NCBI GenBank assembly: GCA_023264075.1
Contig: JALQTG010000064.1
Location: 1 to 17,333 of the forward strand
Direction of reading: 5' to 3'
DNA length: 17,333 bases
From: Crocinitomicaceae bacterium
Lineage (GTDB): Bacteria > Bacteroidota > Bacteroidia > Flavobacteriales_D > Crocinitomicaceae
Made by a program: the position numbers and the translations under genes
The notes under the pieces: generated by a model
Databases searched by the model: none
The model's input: the letters and a program-made list of their open reading frames with translations, nothing else
What the model was told of the DNA's origin: nothing
In this document: piece by piece, positions 1-7,970 of the stretch
Layout of the letters: every line of letters starts with the position of its first letter
Position numbering within the stretch: the stretch's first letter is position 1

Positions 1-2
1 TC

Positions 3-830
3 GAGACCTGGAGTGAAACAGCAGTGAATCAGATGGTAGAACATGGGGTTCCTGCTAGCATCACCTTGGCACAAGGAATTCTTGAGAGTTCTTACGGCAA
101 CTCTTACCTTGCAAGAAACGCTAACAATCACTTTGGAATTAAGTGTCATGATTGGAAAGGAGCTACCATACATAAAGATGATGACACTAAAAACGAGTGC
201 TTTCGAAAATATAAAGACGCCAAAGACTCGTACACTGATCATAGCTTGTTTCTTACCACAAGAAGCCGTTACGCTGAGTTATTTACATTAGACAAGACAG
301 ACTACAGTGCTTGGGCGAAAGGATTGAAAAAGGCAGGCTATGCTACGAATCCGAAATATGATAAATTAATAATTGAGCTCATTGAAAAACATCAATTGAT
401 GCAATTCGACCAACAAGGTTTGCTGATTGAACCGGCTCAACATAATATAAAAATCGACCCTGACTACATTGCTGATAAAGCATCCAAACGAACGGTTCTT
501 GTCAATGCAAACAGGACGAAATACATCGTTGCACAGGAAGGCGACACATATTACCGTATCGCATCAGAATTCGGATTAACGATTCGTCAACTGCACCGCT
601 ACAATGATTTTCCAACATCAAAGACCACTTTATCTAACGGAGACTTTATCTATTTAATGCCCAAGGCCAATAAATCCAAAGCCACCGCTAAAGTAAAAGT
701 TGAGCAAGAGAAATCCTTATGGATTGTTAGCCAAGAATACGGAATAAAATTGAAGTCCTTAATGGACAGAAATAACATTACTTCACCCGATGCACTATTG
801 GCGCGTGGCGAAGTAGTCATCCTCAGATAG
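3..830 (+). CDS. Glucosaminidase (GH73-like) with C-terminal LysM-like repeats, 5' end cut by window edge
   Basis: Likely an exported peptidoglycan hydrolase that cleaves N-acetylglucosaminyl bonds in the cell wall. Counting from a GTG at 24, residues 1-125 form a glucosaminidase domain. It includes the segment LAQGILESSYGNS, whose Glu21 is the expected catalytic acid, then NNHFGIKCH and a late GYATNPKY motif; all are typical of this family in Bacteroidota. Residues about 165-213 are a LysM module (YIVAQEGDTYYRIA, then a NGDFIYL end), and residues 230-268 resemble a second one. LysM modules bind glycan chains. The frame stays open to base 3, and the residues before the GTG (ETWSETA) continue the domain, so the true start and signal peptide lie outside the window. 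GTG 24 is an internal codon. A terminator follows. The family is confident; the exact bond specificity is inferred. Confidence 0.88.
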   Translation, partial: ETWSETAVNQMVEHGVPASITLAQGILESSYGNSYLARNANNHFGIKCHDWKGATIHKDDDTKNECFRKYKDAKDSYTDHSLFLTTRSRYAELFTLDKTDYSAWAKGLKKAGYATNPKYDKLIIELIEKHQLMQFDQQGLLIEPAQHNIKIDPDYIADKASKRTVLVNANRTKYIVAQEGDTYYRIASEFGLTIRQLHRYNDFPTSKTTLSNGDFIYLMPKANKSKATAKVKVEQEKSLWIVSQEYGIKLKSLMDRNNITSPDALLARGEVVILR

Positions 831-870
831 TGGTTCATCTGTTTTTGAGGTTTTGTTTGTTGTTGTGTTA

Positions 871-898
871 AATCTGCTCTTGGAGCAGATTTTTTCTT
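871..898 (+). terminator. Rho-independent terminator after the glucosaminidase gene
   Basis: A perfect 9-bp stem (AATCTGCTC at 871-879 pairing with GAGCAGATT at 883-891) closes a 3-nt loop and runs into a T-rich tract. It lies 40 bases past the stop codon, which fits a transcript end for the glucosaminidase gene. Confidence 0.85.
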
Positions 899-1026
899 TT
901 TTACCTCGTATATTCTTGGAATCTTATGTTGAAAAAATAGGATAACTTCACACCTCCAAATTGAACAAAACAACACATTCATGGATTTTTTTTTAGATAT
1001 TTGTTTCCTCACACAATACAATTCCT

Positions 1027-2562
1027 ATGAAGCCAAGTAATGAGTTGTTCATGTTGATAAAATCTTTGAATAAATCCGAAAAACGATTTTTCAAATTATC
1101 CTCAACAATTCAGGCCGGAGACAAGAACTATTTGCGAATTTTTGATTTTGTCGACAAACAAGAAGAGTATGATGAGGAGGCGCTAAAGGATGCGTTTCAA
1201 CATGAAACCTTTATAAAACACTTGCCCTCAGAGAAAAATCACTTGTACAAGTTGATTTTAAAAAGTCTACGGTCATACTATGGTGAACAATCAATTTCGA
1301 GTATTTTAAAACAAGAAATAAAGAACATTGAAATTCTCTATGCAAAAGCGCTCTACAAAGAATGCGGGAAATTTTTAATTCGTGCGAAAAAGCAAGCACG
1401 CGAATATGAAAAATTTTATTACCTCTTCGAATTAATCGAATGGGAAAAAAAGTTGATTGAGGAATCATACGAATCCGGGAATTTCGAAGCTAATCTCAAC
1501 GAACTCATTGAAGAGGAAACACAGGTCATTGAACAGCTGAGAAATTTAGCCGAATATCAAATCCTCTATTCCAAAATCAATTACATTTTCAGAAGTGGGG
1601 TGTTCACCAAGAATAGTGCGGAGCGCGAAGTAGTCGACTCCATTGCAGACAATCACCTTATCAAAGGAAAAAACACTGCTCTATCTACCCGTGCTGCCTC
1701 GATCTGCTATTACATTAAAGGATTGTGCGCAGCAACAAACCGCAACTACCAAGATAGCTATGTCTTCTTTAATCGAACACGCGAAATTTTAGACCATCAC
1801 CCTAAATTAAAATTAGATCTTGGAAAGCGTTACTTACTAACCTTATTCCATTTGGTCAAGTGTTACATCGATGACCGCAATTACGACCTTGCCCAACAAA
1901 CCATTGACGAAATAAAAGCCTTGTCTGAGCAAAAAGGATTTCAATCAACAGACCTTATCGTTAAAATCAGTACGCTCTATTTCAATGAGCAATTGAACTT
2001 ACACAATATGAAAGGAGATTTTGGATTGGCTGTGAAATTCATTGATGGCATCCAAGAAGACATCACCCGACTAGGCAACAAAATAAGTAAAGAGCAACGA
2101 CTTAAATTACTTTTTAATTCAGCCTATTCCTACTTTGGAAATGAAGATTATAAGCGCTGTCTCCAGTTAATCAACACAATCTTAAACGATAATGAATCTA
2201 CGCTAAGACAAGATATTTTTGGTTTCTCCCGACTACTTAACCTGCTTGTTCATCTCGAGTTAGAAAATTTTGATTTCCTAGAATATGAGATCAAGTCAAC
2301 GAATCGCTTTTTTAATAAAATTCAGCGGGACAATCAAATTGAAAGTTTTCTGATTAAAAATGTTCGCCGATTAATAAAAGCGCAAGACGAACTTGGCCGT
2401 ACTGATATATACGAAAATATGTACAATGACCTCAAAGAACTCCTTGAGGACAATAATGAACGTGTAATCCTAGAGTACTTCGATATCTTGGCATGGGTAC
2501 TTTCAAAAATCAAAGATATACCCTTTGGAAAAGCAATAAAATACGAATTAGAACATTCTTAA
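1027..2562 (+). CDS. Conserved helical (TPR-like) protein of unknown function
   Basis: A 511-residue protein with no signal peptide or obvious membrane segment, so probably cytoplasmic. It is almost wholly alpha-helical in character and rich in Lys, Glu, Leu and Tyr. The N-terminus reads LIKSLNKSEKRFFKL, a motif I associate with a family of uncharacterised Bacteroidota proteins. The middle (about 210-390) has helix pairs such as YYIKGLCAATNRNYQDSYVFF and SAYSYFGNEDYKRCLQLI that resemble degenerate tetratricopeptide repeats, suggesting a protein-interaction scaffold. No catalytic motif is visible. The ATG at 1027 is the first in a frame that begins with the family-like N-terminus. A one-mismatch -7 box (GATATTTG, 996-1003) lies upstream, without a convincing -33. 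The stop codon overlaps that of the convergent OmpP1-like gene. Function is unknown. Confidence 0.8.
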   Translation: MKPSNELFMLIKSLNKSEKRFFKLSSTIQAGDKNYLRIFDFVDKQEEYDEEALKDAFQHETFIKHLPSEKNHLYKLILKSLRSYYGEQSISSILKQEIKNIEILYAKALYKECGKFLIRAKKQAREYEKFYYLFELIEWEKKLIEESYESGNFEANLNELIEEETQVIEQLRNLAEYQILYSKINYIFRSGVFTKNSAEREVVDSIADNHLIKGKNTALSTRAASICYYIKGLCAATNRNYQDSYVFFNRTREILDHHPKLKLDLGKRYLLTLFHLVKCYIDDRNYDLAQQTIDEIKALSEQKGFQSTDLIVKISTLYFNEQLNLHNMKGDFGLAVKFIDGIQEDITRLGNKISKEQRLKLLFNSAYSYFGNEDYKRCLQLINTILNDNESTLRQDIFGFSRLLNLLVHLELENFDFLEYEIKSTNRFFNKIQRDNQIESFLIKNVRRLIKAQDELGRTDIYENMYNDLKELLEDNNERVILEYFDILAWVLSKIKDIPFGKAIKYELEHS

Positions 2563-4031
2563 AATGTAGCCGTCAAGGTTACCAAGAAGTGATGCATCCA
2601 AGAGGTAAATGATGTCCTATTCTCTAACTGAGAAGGATCGAAGGCGTAATAATCGTAATTTAAATTTGCTAATCGGTAAGCGACATCAATATTCAGATTT
2701 TTCACCTTCCAACCCACACCCGCGGAAACGGTTTGGTTAACTTTCGTCACATTACCTATGCTTGACTTAAATGGCTGTGGAAGTAATGCATATCCTCCTC
2801 GTAAAAAGACATCTCGTAAAACCATGTATTCCAATCCTATTCGCGTATTTAAAACGGAGCGATGCTGTGCACGTACTTCACTATTTTCAAGCGCAAAATC
2901 ATACCCTCCAAAATTATCTAGGGAGGAGTTTAATCTACCGCGCTTAAAATCGATATACTCCACGTCCACATTAACGGCCCCACGATAATTAAAAACATAT
3001 GCGAATGACGTCCTTAATTTCATAGGTGTTCTCAAGTTATACGAGTAACGGCCTTCGTACAAAAATTGCGGGTCAATTTCTAAGGTACCAAAATCATGGC
3101 GTGCCGTCATATCTGCCGACCAAATGTCTTCGAAACTTATAAATGTCGGAGATTCATAAGAAATCCCCATCCGAACAAAGTCCACCGGCAAATAGATAAC
3201 GCCTAGCTTTAAATTAAAACCTTTACCTGCTGTCTCTTGCCAGTACATGTAATCGAACTCCCTCAATGAAACCCCGGTAGTATCTAACAAGCGTTCATTG
3301 TGACTGTATTCTTCATTATACCTTATGCGTCGAATCCCTAAAGAAGCACCGTAATACAATTGGTTCATATAATTTTCACTGTACCCGATATGAAATTCTC
3401 CCATACCTCCAGAGGTAGAAATAGCGCGATTATGATACATGTCACCCGCAGTAAGGCGCGACTCATACTCCCCTGTTCCTGTATTATAGTCTAACGCATA
3501 AACGTCATAAGCCAGTCCCGTTGTAAAAGGCCGGTCTGTATAAATAAAGTCCGGAGAAATCCCAGCCCCCATATTCGCAAAGACATCGAGTAAACTATAG
3601 AAATTCTGTCCTTCATAGCGTTGATTGAAATCGAAGGACTTCAACCGCGTGTAACCAATGCTTAACTGACGATACATGACACCTTTATTTTCATTACTCG
3701 CATCGGAAGTAAACACTACACCGAAAACTCCAAGTTTTACAGAATTTTTGAACGCTTGCGTCGAAGTACCGTTGTATTCCCCACGCGTAGCAACAAATAA
3801 ATCCCCAAGGCTAAATGAAAAATGGGATCCCGAAAACCTGGCTATTCCTGCTGGGTTAATTTGAATGGCACTAAAATCGGCACCCAATGCACCAAATGAG
3901 CCCGCCATCGCTTCAAAGCGTGCAGAGCCAAACATATCCGTCGTGCTGTACCGAAGTACATCAGTTTCGTTCTGTGACCAAGAAGCAAAGGTCGACAAGA
4001 CGCACAACACGATATAGAATGATTTTTTCAT
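2559..4031 (-). CDS. OmpP1/FadL/TodX-family outer membrane transport protein
   Basis: Probable outer membrane beta-barrel for uptake of hydrophobic compounds, related to FadL and TodX. Residues 1-20 are a Sec signal peptide (MKKSFYIVLCVLSTFASWSQ). The mature start carries the family signature: an MFGSARFEAMAGSFGALG-type segment followed by INPAGIA (Asn59-Pro-Ala-Gly62), corresponding to the FadL N-terminal hatch. The rest alternates aromatic and polar residues as amphipathic strands, and the last residue is Phe, the usual C-terminal signal for barrel assembly. At 490 residues it is a normal length for Bacteroidota members. It starts 31 bases after the stop of the low-complexity lipoprotein gene on the same strand, so the two are probably co-transcribed. 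Substrate cannot be told from sequence; the family call is firm. Confidence 0.87.
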   Translation of the reverse strand: MKKSFYIVLCVLSTFASWSQNETDVLRYSTTDMFGSARFEAMAGSFGALGADFSAIQINPAGIARFSGSHFSFSLGDLFVATRGEYNGTSTQAFKNSVKLGVFGVVFTSDASNENKGVMYRQLSIGYTRLKSFDFNQRYEGQNFYSLLDVFANMGAGISPDFIYTDRPFTTGLAYDVYALDYNTGTGEYESRLTAGDMYHNRAISTSGGMGEFHIGYSENYMNQLYYGASLGIRRIRYNEEYSHNERLLDTTGVSLREFDYMYWQETAGKGFNLKLGVIYLPVDFVRMGISYESPTFISFEDIWSADMTARHDFGTLEIDPQFLYEGRYSYNLRTPMKLRTSFAYVFNYRGAVNVDVEYIDFKRGRLNSSLDNFGGYDFALENSEVRAQHRSVLNTRIGLEYMVLRDVFLRGGYALLPQPFKSSIGNVTKVNQTVSAGVGWKVKNLNIDVAYRLANLNYDYYAFDPSQLENRTSFTSWMHHFLVTLTATF

Positions 4032-4062
4032 TCAGGCAATAATTTATATGATTCAAAAAAAA

Positions 4063-5190
4063 TTAACGTCTTCCACCACTTCGGGATGAGGAGCTCGATG
4101 AACCTCTCGAACTTCCAGAACTACCTAAGCTTCTGGTCGAAGAGCTACCCGAACTAACCCCAGGACTTCTTGAACTAGAACTATAACCAAATCCTGAACG
4201 AGAAGAGTTGTTGGTAGGACTGGAGAAAGAACCACGAGAAGCATTCGAGGAAGACCCTACATTCGAACCAGAATATGTGCTCGAATTTGGTCGACTAGTT
4301 GCATTTCTTCGGTCATATGTGCTTGTAGTAACACCTGAATTACGAGCAGCCTGACTTGGTCGATATGCAGCACTTGCACCAGAGTTAGGAGTATAACGAG
4401 ACGTTGATGCAGCAGCACCCCGCAATTGGTGATCTACCGCTGAAGAACTGCCTACACGCTCATTATTGACAGTCGTAGGTCGAACATACTCTCGCGTATC
4501 CACCACTCTACGGCTCAGTGCTTGTTGGTTCGATTTCGGGGATGATTGATTTGACGCTTTAGAGTTAAAGTTATCCGAACGTCTCGGCGCATTCAAATAT
4601 CCAGATTGAACTATACTTTTCATCGTTTCAGGATACGCACTGGAACGCGCAGAGGAAGAACTTAATGCCCCTCTTGGACCGTAATAGGTTGGCCCTTGAT
4701 GAGCAGATGTCCAGAGGTTATTGTTTCCACCGAAGAAACCACCGTTGTTATAATAATTTCCGTATCCGTAATTATTTCCGAATCCATTATATCCATAACT
4801 GTAACCGTAGGGATGTCCAAAACCATTGTTCCATCCGTTGTTCCAACCATTCCCTCCAAAAGGCGCGTATGGATTGTAGAATGGAGAGAAACCTGGGCCA
4901 TAAAACGGGTCATAAAAAGGAGAGTATACACCTCCAAAGTTCCCTCCATACATTCCATAACCAACACCCAAAAACATTCTAGTGGCATTATTATTTCGAT
5001 TCACAAACTGCCCTTCACGGCCCGCACGAAAATTATTAAATGTAGTCGGATCATTTGCATCACCATCCAACACCGCAGCCGATGGCTTTTGAAGATATAC
5101 ATCATTATCAGCAATCATTCCGTATTGAGCACACGAAAAAAGAAACCAACTTAGCGTTGATAAGTACATGATATTTTTGAAATTCTTCAT
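4063..5190 (-). CDS. Low-complexity lipoprotein, Gly/Tyr/Asn/Phe-rich then Ser/Arg-rich
   Basis: A 375-residue predicted lipoprotein: the N-terminus is hydrophobic and ends in a lipobox (FLFSC) with Cys20 as the lipidated residue. Residues about 70-155 are extremely rich in Gly, Tyr, Asn, Phe and Pro, with repeated GYG, NNG and FYxP units (for example GWNNGWNNGFGHPYGYSYGY). Residues about 175-375 are Ser/Arg/Asn-rich and end in a run of Ser, Gly and Arg (GSSRGSSSSSSRSGGRR). No folded domain is evident, so it is probably an intrinsically disordered surface or periplasmic protein. It heads a likely two-gene unit with the FadL-like gene and is divergent from proS; a near-consensus -7 box (TAACTTTA on the minus strand, 5216-5209) lies just upstream. 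Proteins like this are sometimes labelled prolyl-tRNA synthetase in databases because of the neighbour; that label would be wrong. Function is unknown. Confidence 0.8.
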   Translation of the reverse strand: MKNFKNIMYLSTLSWFLFSCAQYGMIADNDVYLQKPSAAVLDGDANDPTTFNNFRAGREGQFVNRNNNATRMFLGVGYGMYGGNFGGVYSPFYDPFYGPGFSPFYNPYAPFGGNGWNNGWNNGFGHPYGYSYGYNGFGNNYGYGNYYNNGGFFGGNNNLWTSAHQGPTYYGPRGALSSSSARSSAYPETMKSIVQSGYLNAPRRSDNFNSKASNQSSPKSNQQALSRRVVDTREYVRPTTVNNERVGSSSAVDHQLRGAAASTSRYTPNSGASAAYRPSQAARNSGVTTSTYDRRNATSRPNSSTYSGSNVGSSSNASRGSFSSPTNNSSRSGFGYSSSSRSPGVSSGSSSTRSLGSSGSSRGSSSSSSRSGGRR

Positions 5191-5249
5191 AGTGATGAAT
5201 ATTTGTTATAAAGTTACTAATATATCGTCAGACAGGGAAAGCATTTTTG

Positions 5250-5257
5250 TATTTTTG
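5250..5257 (+). promoter_or_regulatory. Putative -7 promoter box for proS
   Basis: TATTTTTG matches the Bacteroidota -7 consensus TAnnTTTG perfectly and lies 73 bases before the proS start codon. No good TTG is found 17-23 bases upstream, so the -33 part is weak. The resulting leader of about 65 bases is AT-rich. Confidence 0.45.
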
Positions 5258-5330
5258 CAAACACACGTTGACAATAGCAACGATCCGACGAAAATATAAT
5301 TAACGAAAAATTAACAAATACTATACCAAG

Positions 5331-6803
5331 ATGTCTCAAAAGTACACAACACGCGCAGAGGACTATTCCAAGTGGTACAATGAACTAGTAAACAGGGCAG
5401 ATCTTGCAGAGCACTCTGACGTCCGAGGCTGTATGGTTATTAAACCATATGGTTATGCGATTTGGGAAAAAATGAAAGATATTCTAGATAAGAAATTCAA
5501 GGAAACAGGACATTCCAATGCTTATTTCCCGCTTTTCATTCCAAAATCATATTTGAGCAAAGAAGCAAAACATGTTGAAGGATTTGCAAAAGAATGTGCC
5601 GTTGTTACTCATTACCGACTAATGAATGATGAAGATGGAAATGTTGTAGTTGATCCGTCTGCTAAATTAGAGGAGGAACTAATTGTTCGTCCAACCTCAG
5701 AAACTATTATTTGGAATTCGTACAAAAACTGGATTCACTCTTACCGTGATTTACCCATACTTATTAATCAATGGGCCAATGTGGTCCGTTGGGAAATGAG
5801 AACTCGATTATTTTTAAGAACTGCTGAATTCCTATGGCAAGAAGGGCATACTGCGCATGCAACAAAACAAGAAGCTATCGAAGAGGCAGAACAAATGCTG
5901 CACGTGTATGCTGATTTTGCCGAGCAATATATGGCAATGCCAGTGGTCAAGGGTGTAAAATCTCCTTCTGAGCGTTTCGCTGGTGCAGAGGAGACTTACT
6001 GCATTGAGGCGCTAATGCAAGATGGAAAGGCATTACAAGCAGGAACTTCTCATTTCTTAGGTCAAAATTTCGCAAAAGCATTTGACGTAAAATTTGCGGA
6101 TAAAGAAGGTAGTCTAGAGCACGTTTGGGCAACTTCTTGGGGAGTTAGCACCCGATTAATGGGAGCGTTAATCATGACGCATTCCGATGACGAAGGACTA
6201 GTTCTACCACCTACTTTAGCCCCTATTCAAGTCGCTATTGTGCCGATATACAAAGGAGAGGAACAACTCAATGCCATTTCCGCTCGCGTAGCAACGTTAA
6301 CAAGTACACTTCGTGCAAAAGGAATTAGTGTGAAATATGATGATGACGATAACCGTCGACCAGGATGGAAATTCGCTGAATATGAAACAAAAGGTGTTCC
6401 TGTTCGTGTTGCTATTGGTCAACGCGACATGGAGAACAACAAAGCCGAAGTAGCGCGACGTGATACGAAAGAGAAATCAAGTGTTGATTGGGATGGAATT
6501 GCAGACTACATTGAACAATTGCTAGGTGACATCCAGTCCAATTTATACAATAAAGCACGCGCGTATCGCAGTGAACATATTACTGAAGTCAATTCTTACG
6601 AAGAGTTCAAAGAAGCACTCTCCACGAAGGGAGGATTCATTTCCGCACATTGGGACGGAACGGAAGCGACAGAAGACAAAATCAAGGAAGAGACCAAGGC
6701 AACTATTCGTTGTATTCCATTGGACAGAAAAGAAGAGATGGGTCAATGTATCATCACCGGAAAACCGTCGCAAGGACGTGTACTTTTTGCCAAAGCATAC
6801 TAA
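5331..6803 (+). CDS. proS: Prolyl-tRNA synthetase, archaeal/eukaryotic-type (class II)
   Basis: Charges tRNA-Pro with proline in the cytoplasm. At 490 residues it is the short form, without the editing (INS) domain found between motifs 2 and 3 in Escherichia coli-type enzymes. Visible class II elements are the motif 1 region KPYGYAIWEKMKDIL (38-52), the proline-specific TSE loop in RPTSETII (120-127), motif 2 from RWEMRTRLFLR to EGHTAH (153-176), and motif 3 GALIMTHSDDEGLVLPP. An anticodon-binding domain follows (PIQVAIVPIY onward), then a C-terminal domain ending FAKAY. The C-terminal zinc site of the archaeal-type family is degenerate: a WDG replaces the usual Cys-containing WCG, and C473-I-I-T replaces the CxxC pair. 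The next gene begins one base after the stop, suggesting co-transcription. Identification is secure. Confidence 0.97.
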   Translation: MSQKYTTRAEDYSKWYNELVNRADLAEHSDVRGCMVIKPYGYAIWEKMKDILDKKFKETGHSNAYFPLFIPKSYLSKEAKHVEGFAKECAVVTHYRLMNDEDGNVVVDPSAKLEEELIVRPTSETIIWNSYKNWIHSYRDLPILINQWANVVRWEMRTRLFLRTAEFLWQEGHTAHATKQEAIEEAEQMLHVYADFAEQYMAMPVVKGVKSPSERFAGAEETYCIEALMQDGKALQAGTSHFLGQNFAKAFDVKFADKEGSLEHVWATSWGVSTRLMGALIMTHSDDEGLVLPPTLAPIQVAIVPIYKGEEQLNAISARVATLTSTLRAKGISVKYDDDDNRRPGWKFAEYETKGVPVRVAIGQRDMENNKAEVARRDTKEKSSVDWDGIADYIEQLLGDIQSNLYNKARAYRSEHITEVNSYEEFKEALSTKGGFISAHWDGTEATEDKIKEETKATIRCIPLDRKEEMGQCIITGKPSQGRVLFAKAY

Positions 6804-6804
6804 T

Positions 6805-7482
6805 ATGATAGAAAAAAAGGATCTAGCCGAACTACTGAAGAAACAATCGCTTCTTAAGCAGGATGTATACGAAGTGACCAAAGACACCTTCGGAAAAATG
6901 AAAATATTTCTTTCCATGGAGATTGAAGAGTTCCGTGAACTCATTCCAAATGAACGTGTTCGCTTAAGCGTAATCGATAAAGGTGATTTTGAAATACAAG
7001 CTTATATAGGAAGCGACCTGCTGGTATTTCACATGCACACGAACGTTTTTTCATTTCCAAAAGAACACAGTATTTGGAAGACCTCATATGTCGAGGAAGA
7101 TGACTCGCGTGCATACTGTGGAATTATAAATATTTATAACTTTTTAGCGGACTCTTTCTTGCAAGATCGACTGAATGATTCAGGTTATTTGATCGGAAGA
7201 ATTTTCGTGAATAAGGACAATCATTTTTTCATAGAAGGTCAAGGTCATTTAGGTACGCAGTTCAGAGACTTTATTAACGGTGAATTAAATGATGAACACT
7301 TCTGTCAAATTATTCGGCACGCCATTCATCACTCGGTCAACTTTGACCTACTCACTCCCCCCTATGACATCGTGAACTATGTCAGCGTTGGGGACATGAA
7401 AATGATGAGTTCCTCTTTGAATTTAAAAACCGCTAAACGACTGGGATTCAGATTTAGTAATGAAAATGATGAAATAATTTAA
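6805..7482 (+). CDS. Conserved hypothetical protein downstream of proS
   Basis: A 225-residue soluble protein of unknown function, with no signal peptide or membrane segment. The frame extends upstream into proS, but the ATG at 6805, one base past the proS stop, is the natural start: the residues before it read as an out-of-frame shadow of proS. The protein begins MIEKKDLAELLKKQSLLKQD. The centre is mixed alpha/beta (VRLSVIDKGDFEIQAYIGSD, then LLVFHMHTNVFSF), followed by a GYLIGRIFVNKDNHFFIEGQG segment and a helix containing IIRHAIHHSVNFDLL. Two His-rich spots (HMH; RHAIHH) are visible but do not form a recognised metal site. Tight spacing implies expression with proS, hinting at a housekeeping role. 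I do not recognise a named family. Confidence 0.82.
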   Translation: MIEKKDLAELLKKQSLLKQDVYEVTKDTFGKMKIFLSMEIEEFRELIPNERVRLSVIDKGDFEIQAYIGSDLLVFHMHTNVFSFPKEHSIWKTSYVEEDDSRAYCGIINIYNFLADSFLQDRLNDSGYLIGRIFVNKDNHFFIEGQGHLGTQFRDFINGELNDEHFCQIIRHAIHHSVNFDLLTPPYDIVNYVSVGDMKMMSSSLNLKTAKRLGFRFSNENDEII

Positions 7483-7499
7483 TTTTTTTTCGCATTTCT

Positions 7500-7530
7500 T
7501 TTGCTGTGACTGAAATTCAAATTATATTTG
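7500..7530 (+). promoter_or_regulatory. Consensus Bacteroidota promoter for tRNA-Glu and rpsT
   Basis: TTTG at 7500-7503, a 19-nt spacer and TATATTTG at 7523-7530 match the Bacteroidota consensus (TTTG, 19-21 nt, TAnnTTTG) at every specified base. The tRNA begins 30 bases after the box. This is the strongest promoter match in the window, as expected for a stable RNA and a ribosomal protein gene. Confidence 0.85.
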
Positions 7531-7559
7531 CACTCCGATTTTTGAAACAATAAAATTAC

Positions 7560-7631
7560 GGCCCATTCGTCTAGTGGTTAGGACGCCAGGTTTTCATCCT
7601 GGAAACAGGAGTTCGATTCTCCTATGGGCTA
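7560..7631 (+). tRNA. tRNA-Glu (anticodon UUC)
   Basis: A 72-nt cloverleaf. The acceptor stem pairs GGCCCAT (7560-7566) with ATGGGCT (7624-7630), with a terminal G-U pair and discriminator A at 7631. The anticodon stem CCAGG/CCTGG encloses the loop TTTTCAT, giving anticodon TTC, which reads Glu codons. The T arm is AGGAG-TTCGATT-CTCCT with the standard TTCGA core, and the D arm carries TAGTGGTTAGGA. The CCA end is not encoded. A consensus promoter lies upstream, and rpsT starts 29 bases downstream with no terminator between, so the tRNA is probably processed from a shared transcript. Confidence 0.97.
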
Positions 7632-7660
7632 CTTTTAAAATAATGTAATAAACAAGAATA

Positions 7661-7912
7661 ATGGCAAATCATAAGTCTGCTTTAAAAAGAATTAGATCTA
7701 ACGACGCAAAACGTCTACGTAACAAGTATCAGCATAAAACTGCGCGTAATGCTGTTCGTCAATTGCGTGCTACAACGGATAAGAAAGAAGCTGAAAAGTT
7801 ATTTCCCTCTGTTGCTGCTATGTTGGATAAACTTGCAAAAAGAAATATTATTCACAAGAATAAGGCTGCGAACTTGAAATCAGGTTTGGAAGCATTCATT
7901 AGCAAGTTATAA
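7661..7912 (+). CDS. rpsT: 30S ribosomal protein S20
   Basis: An 83-residue basic protein that binds 16S rRNA early in assembly of the small ribosomal subunit. It starts MANHKSALKR and has the typical S20 composition: a three-helix, Lys/Arg/Ala-rich chain with RNKYQHKTARNAVRQLR and the C-terminal IIHKNKAANLKSGLEAFI motif (family form: xHKNKAARxKSRLxxxV). The length is normal. The gene follows tRNA-Glu by 29 bases and ends in a strong terminator, so the two probably form one transcription unit driven by the consensus promoter at 7500-7530. Confidence 0.97.
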   Translation: MANHKSALKRIRSNDAKRLRNKYQHKTARNAVRQLRATTDKKEAEKLFPSVAAMLDKLAKRNIIHKNKAANLKSGLEAFISKL

Positions 7913-7931
7913 GAAACTTTACACCTTACTT

Positions 7932-7970
7932 AAAGGAGATTCCCGAAAGGAATCTCCTTTTTGTGTTTTT
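7932..7970 (+). terminator. Strong Rho-independent terminator after rpsT
   Basis: A 12-bp perfect stem (AAAGGAGATTCC at 7932-7943 with GGAATCTCCTTT at 7949-7960) closes the 5-nt loop CGAAA and continues into TTTTTGTGTTTTT. It lies 19 bases past the rpsT stop. The remainder of the 297-base gap to the next gene (7971-8209) is AT-rich and holds only the weak candidate promoter listed separately. Confidence 0.92.

Noticed and set aside
650..1021. Minus-strand frame of 123 codons across the end of the glucosaminidase gene
   Set aside because: It crosses a clear terminator and a coding region, and its product has low-complexity, unprotein-like composition.
4665..5154. Long open frames on the plus strand opposite the low-complexity lipoprotein gene
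   Set aside because: They are antisense shadows of biased codon use; the products have no recognisable domain, and the minus-strand frame has a proper lipoprotein signal peptide.
6526..6804. N-terminal extension of the gene downstream of proS
   Set aside because: This part overlaps proS in another frame and gives a basic, unstructured sequence; the ATG at 6805 just after the proS stop is the natural start.
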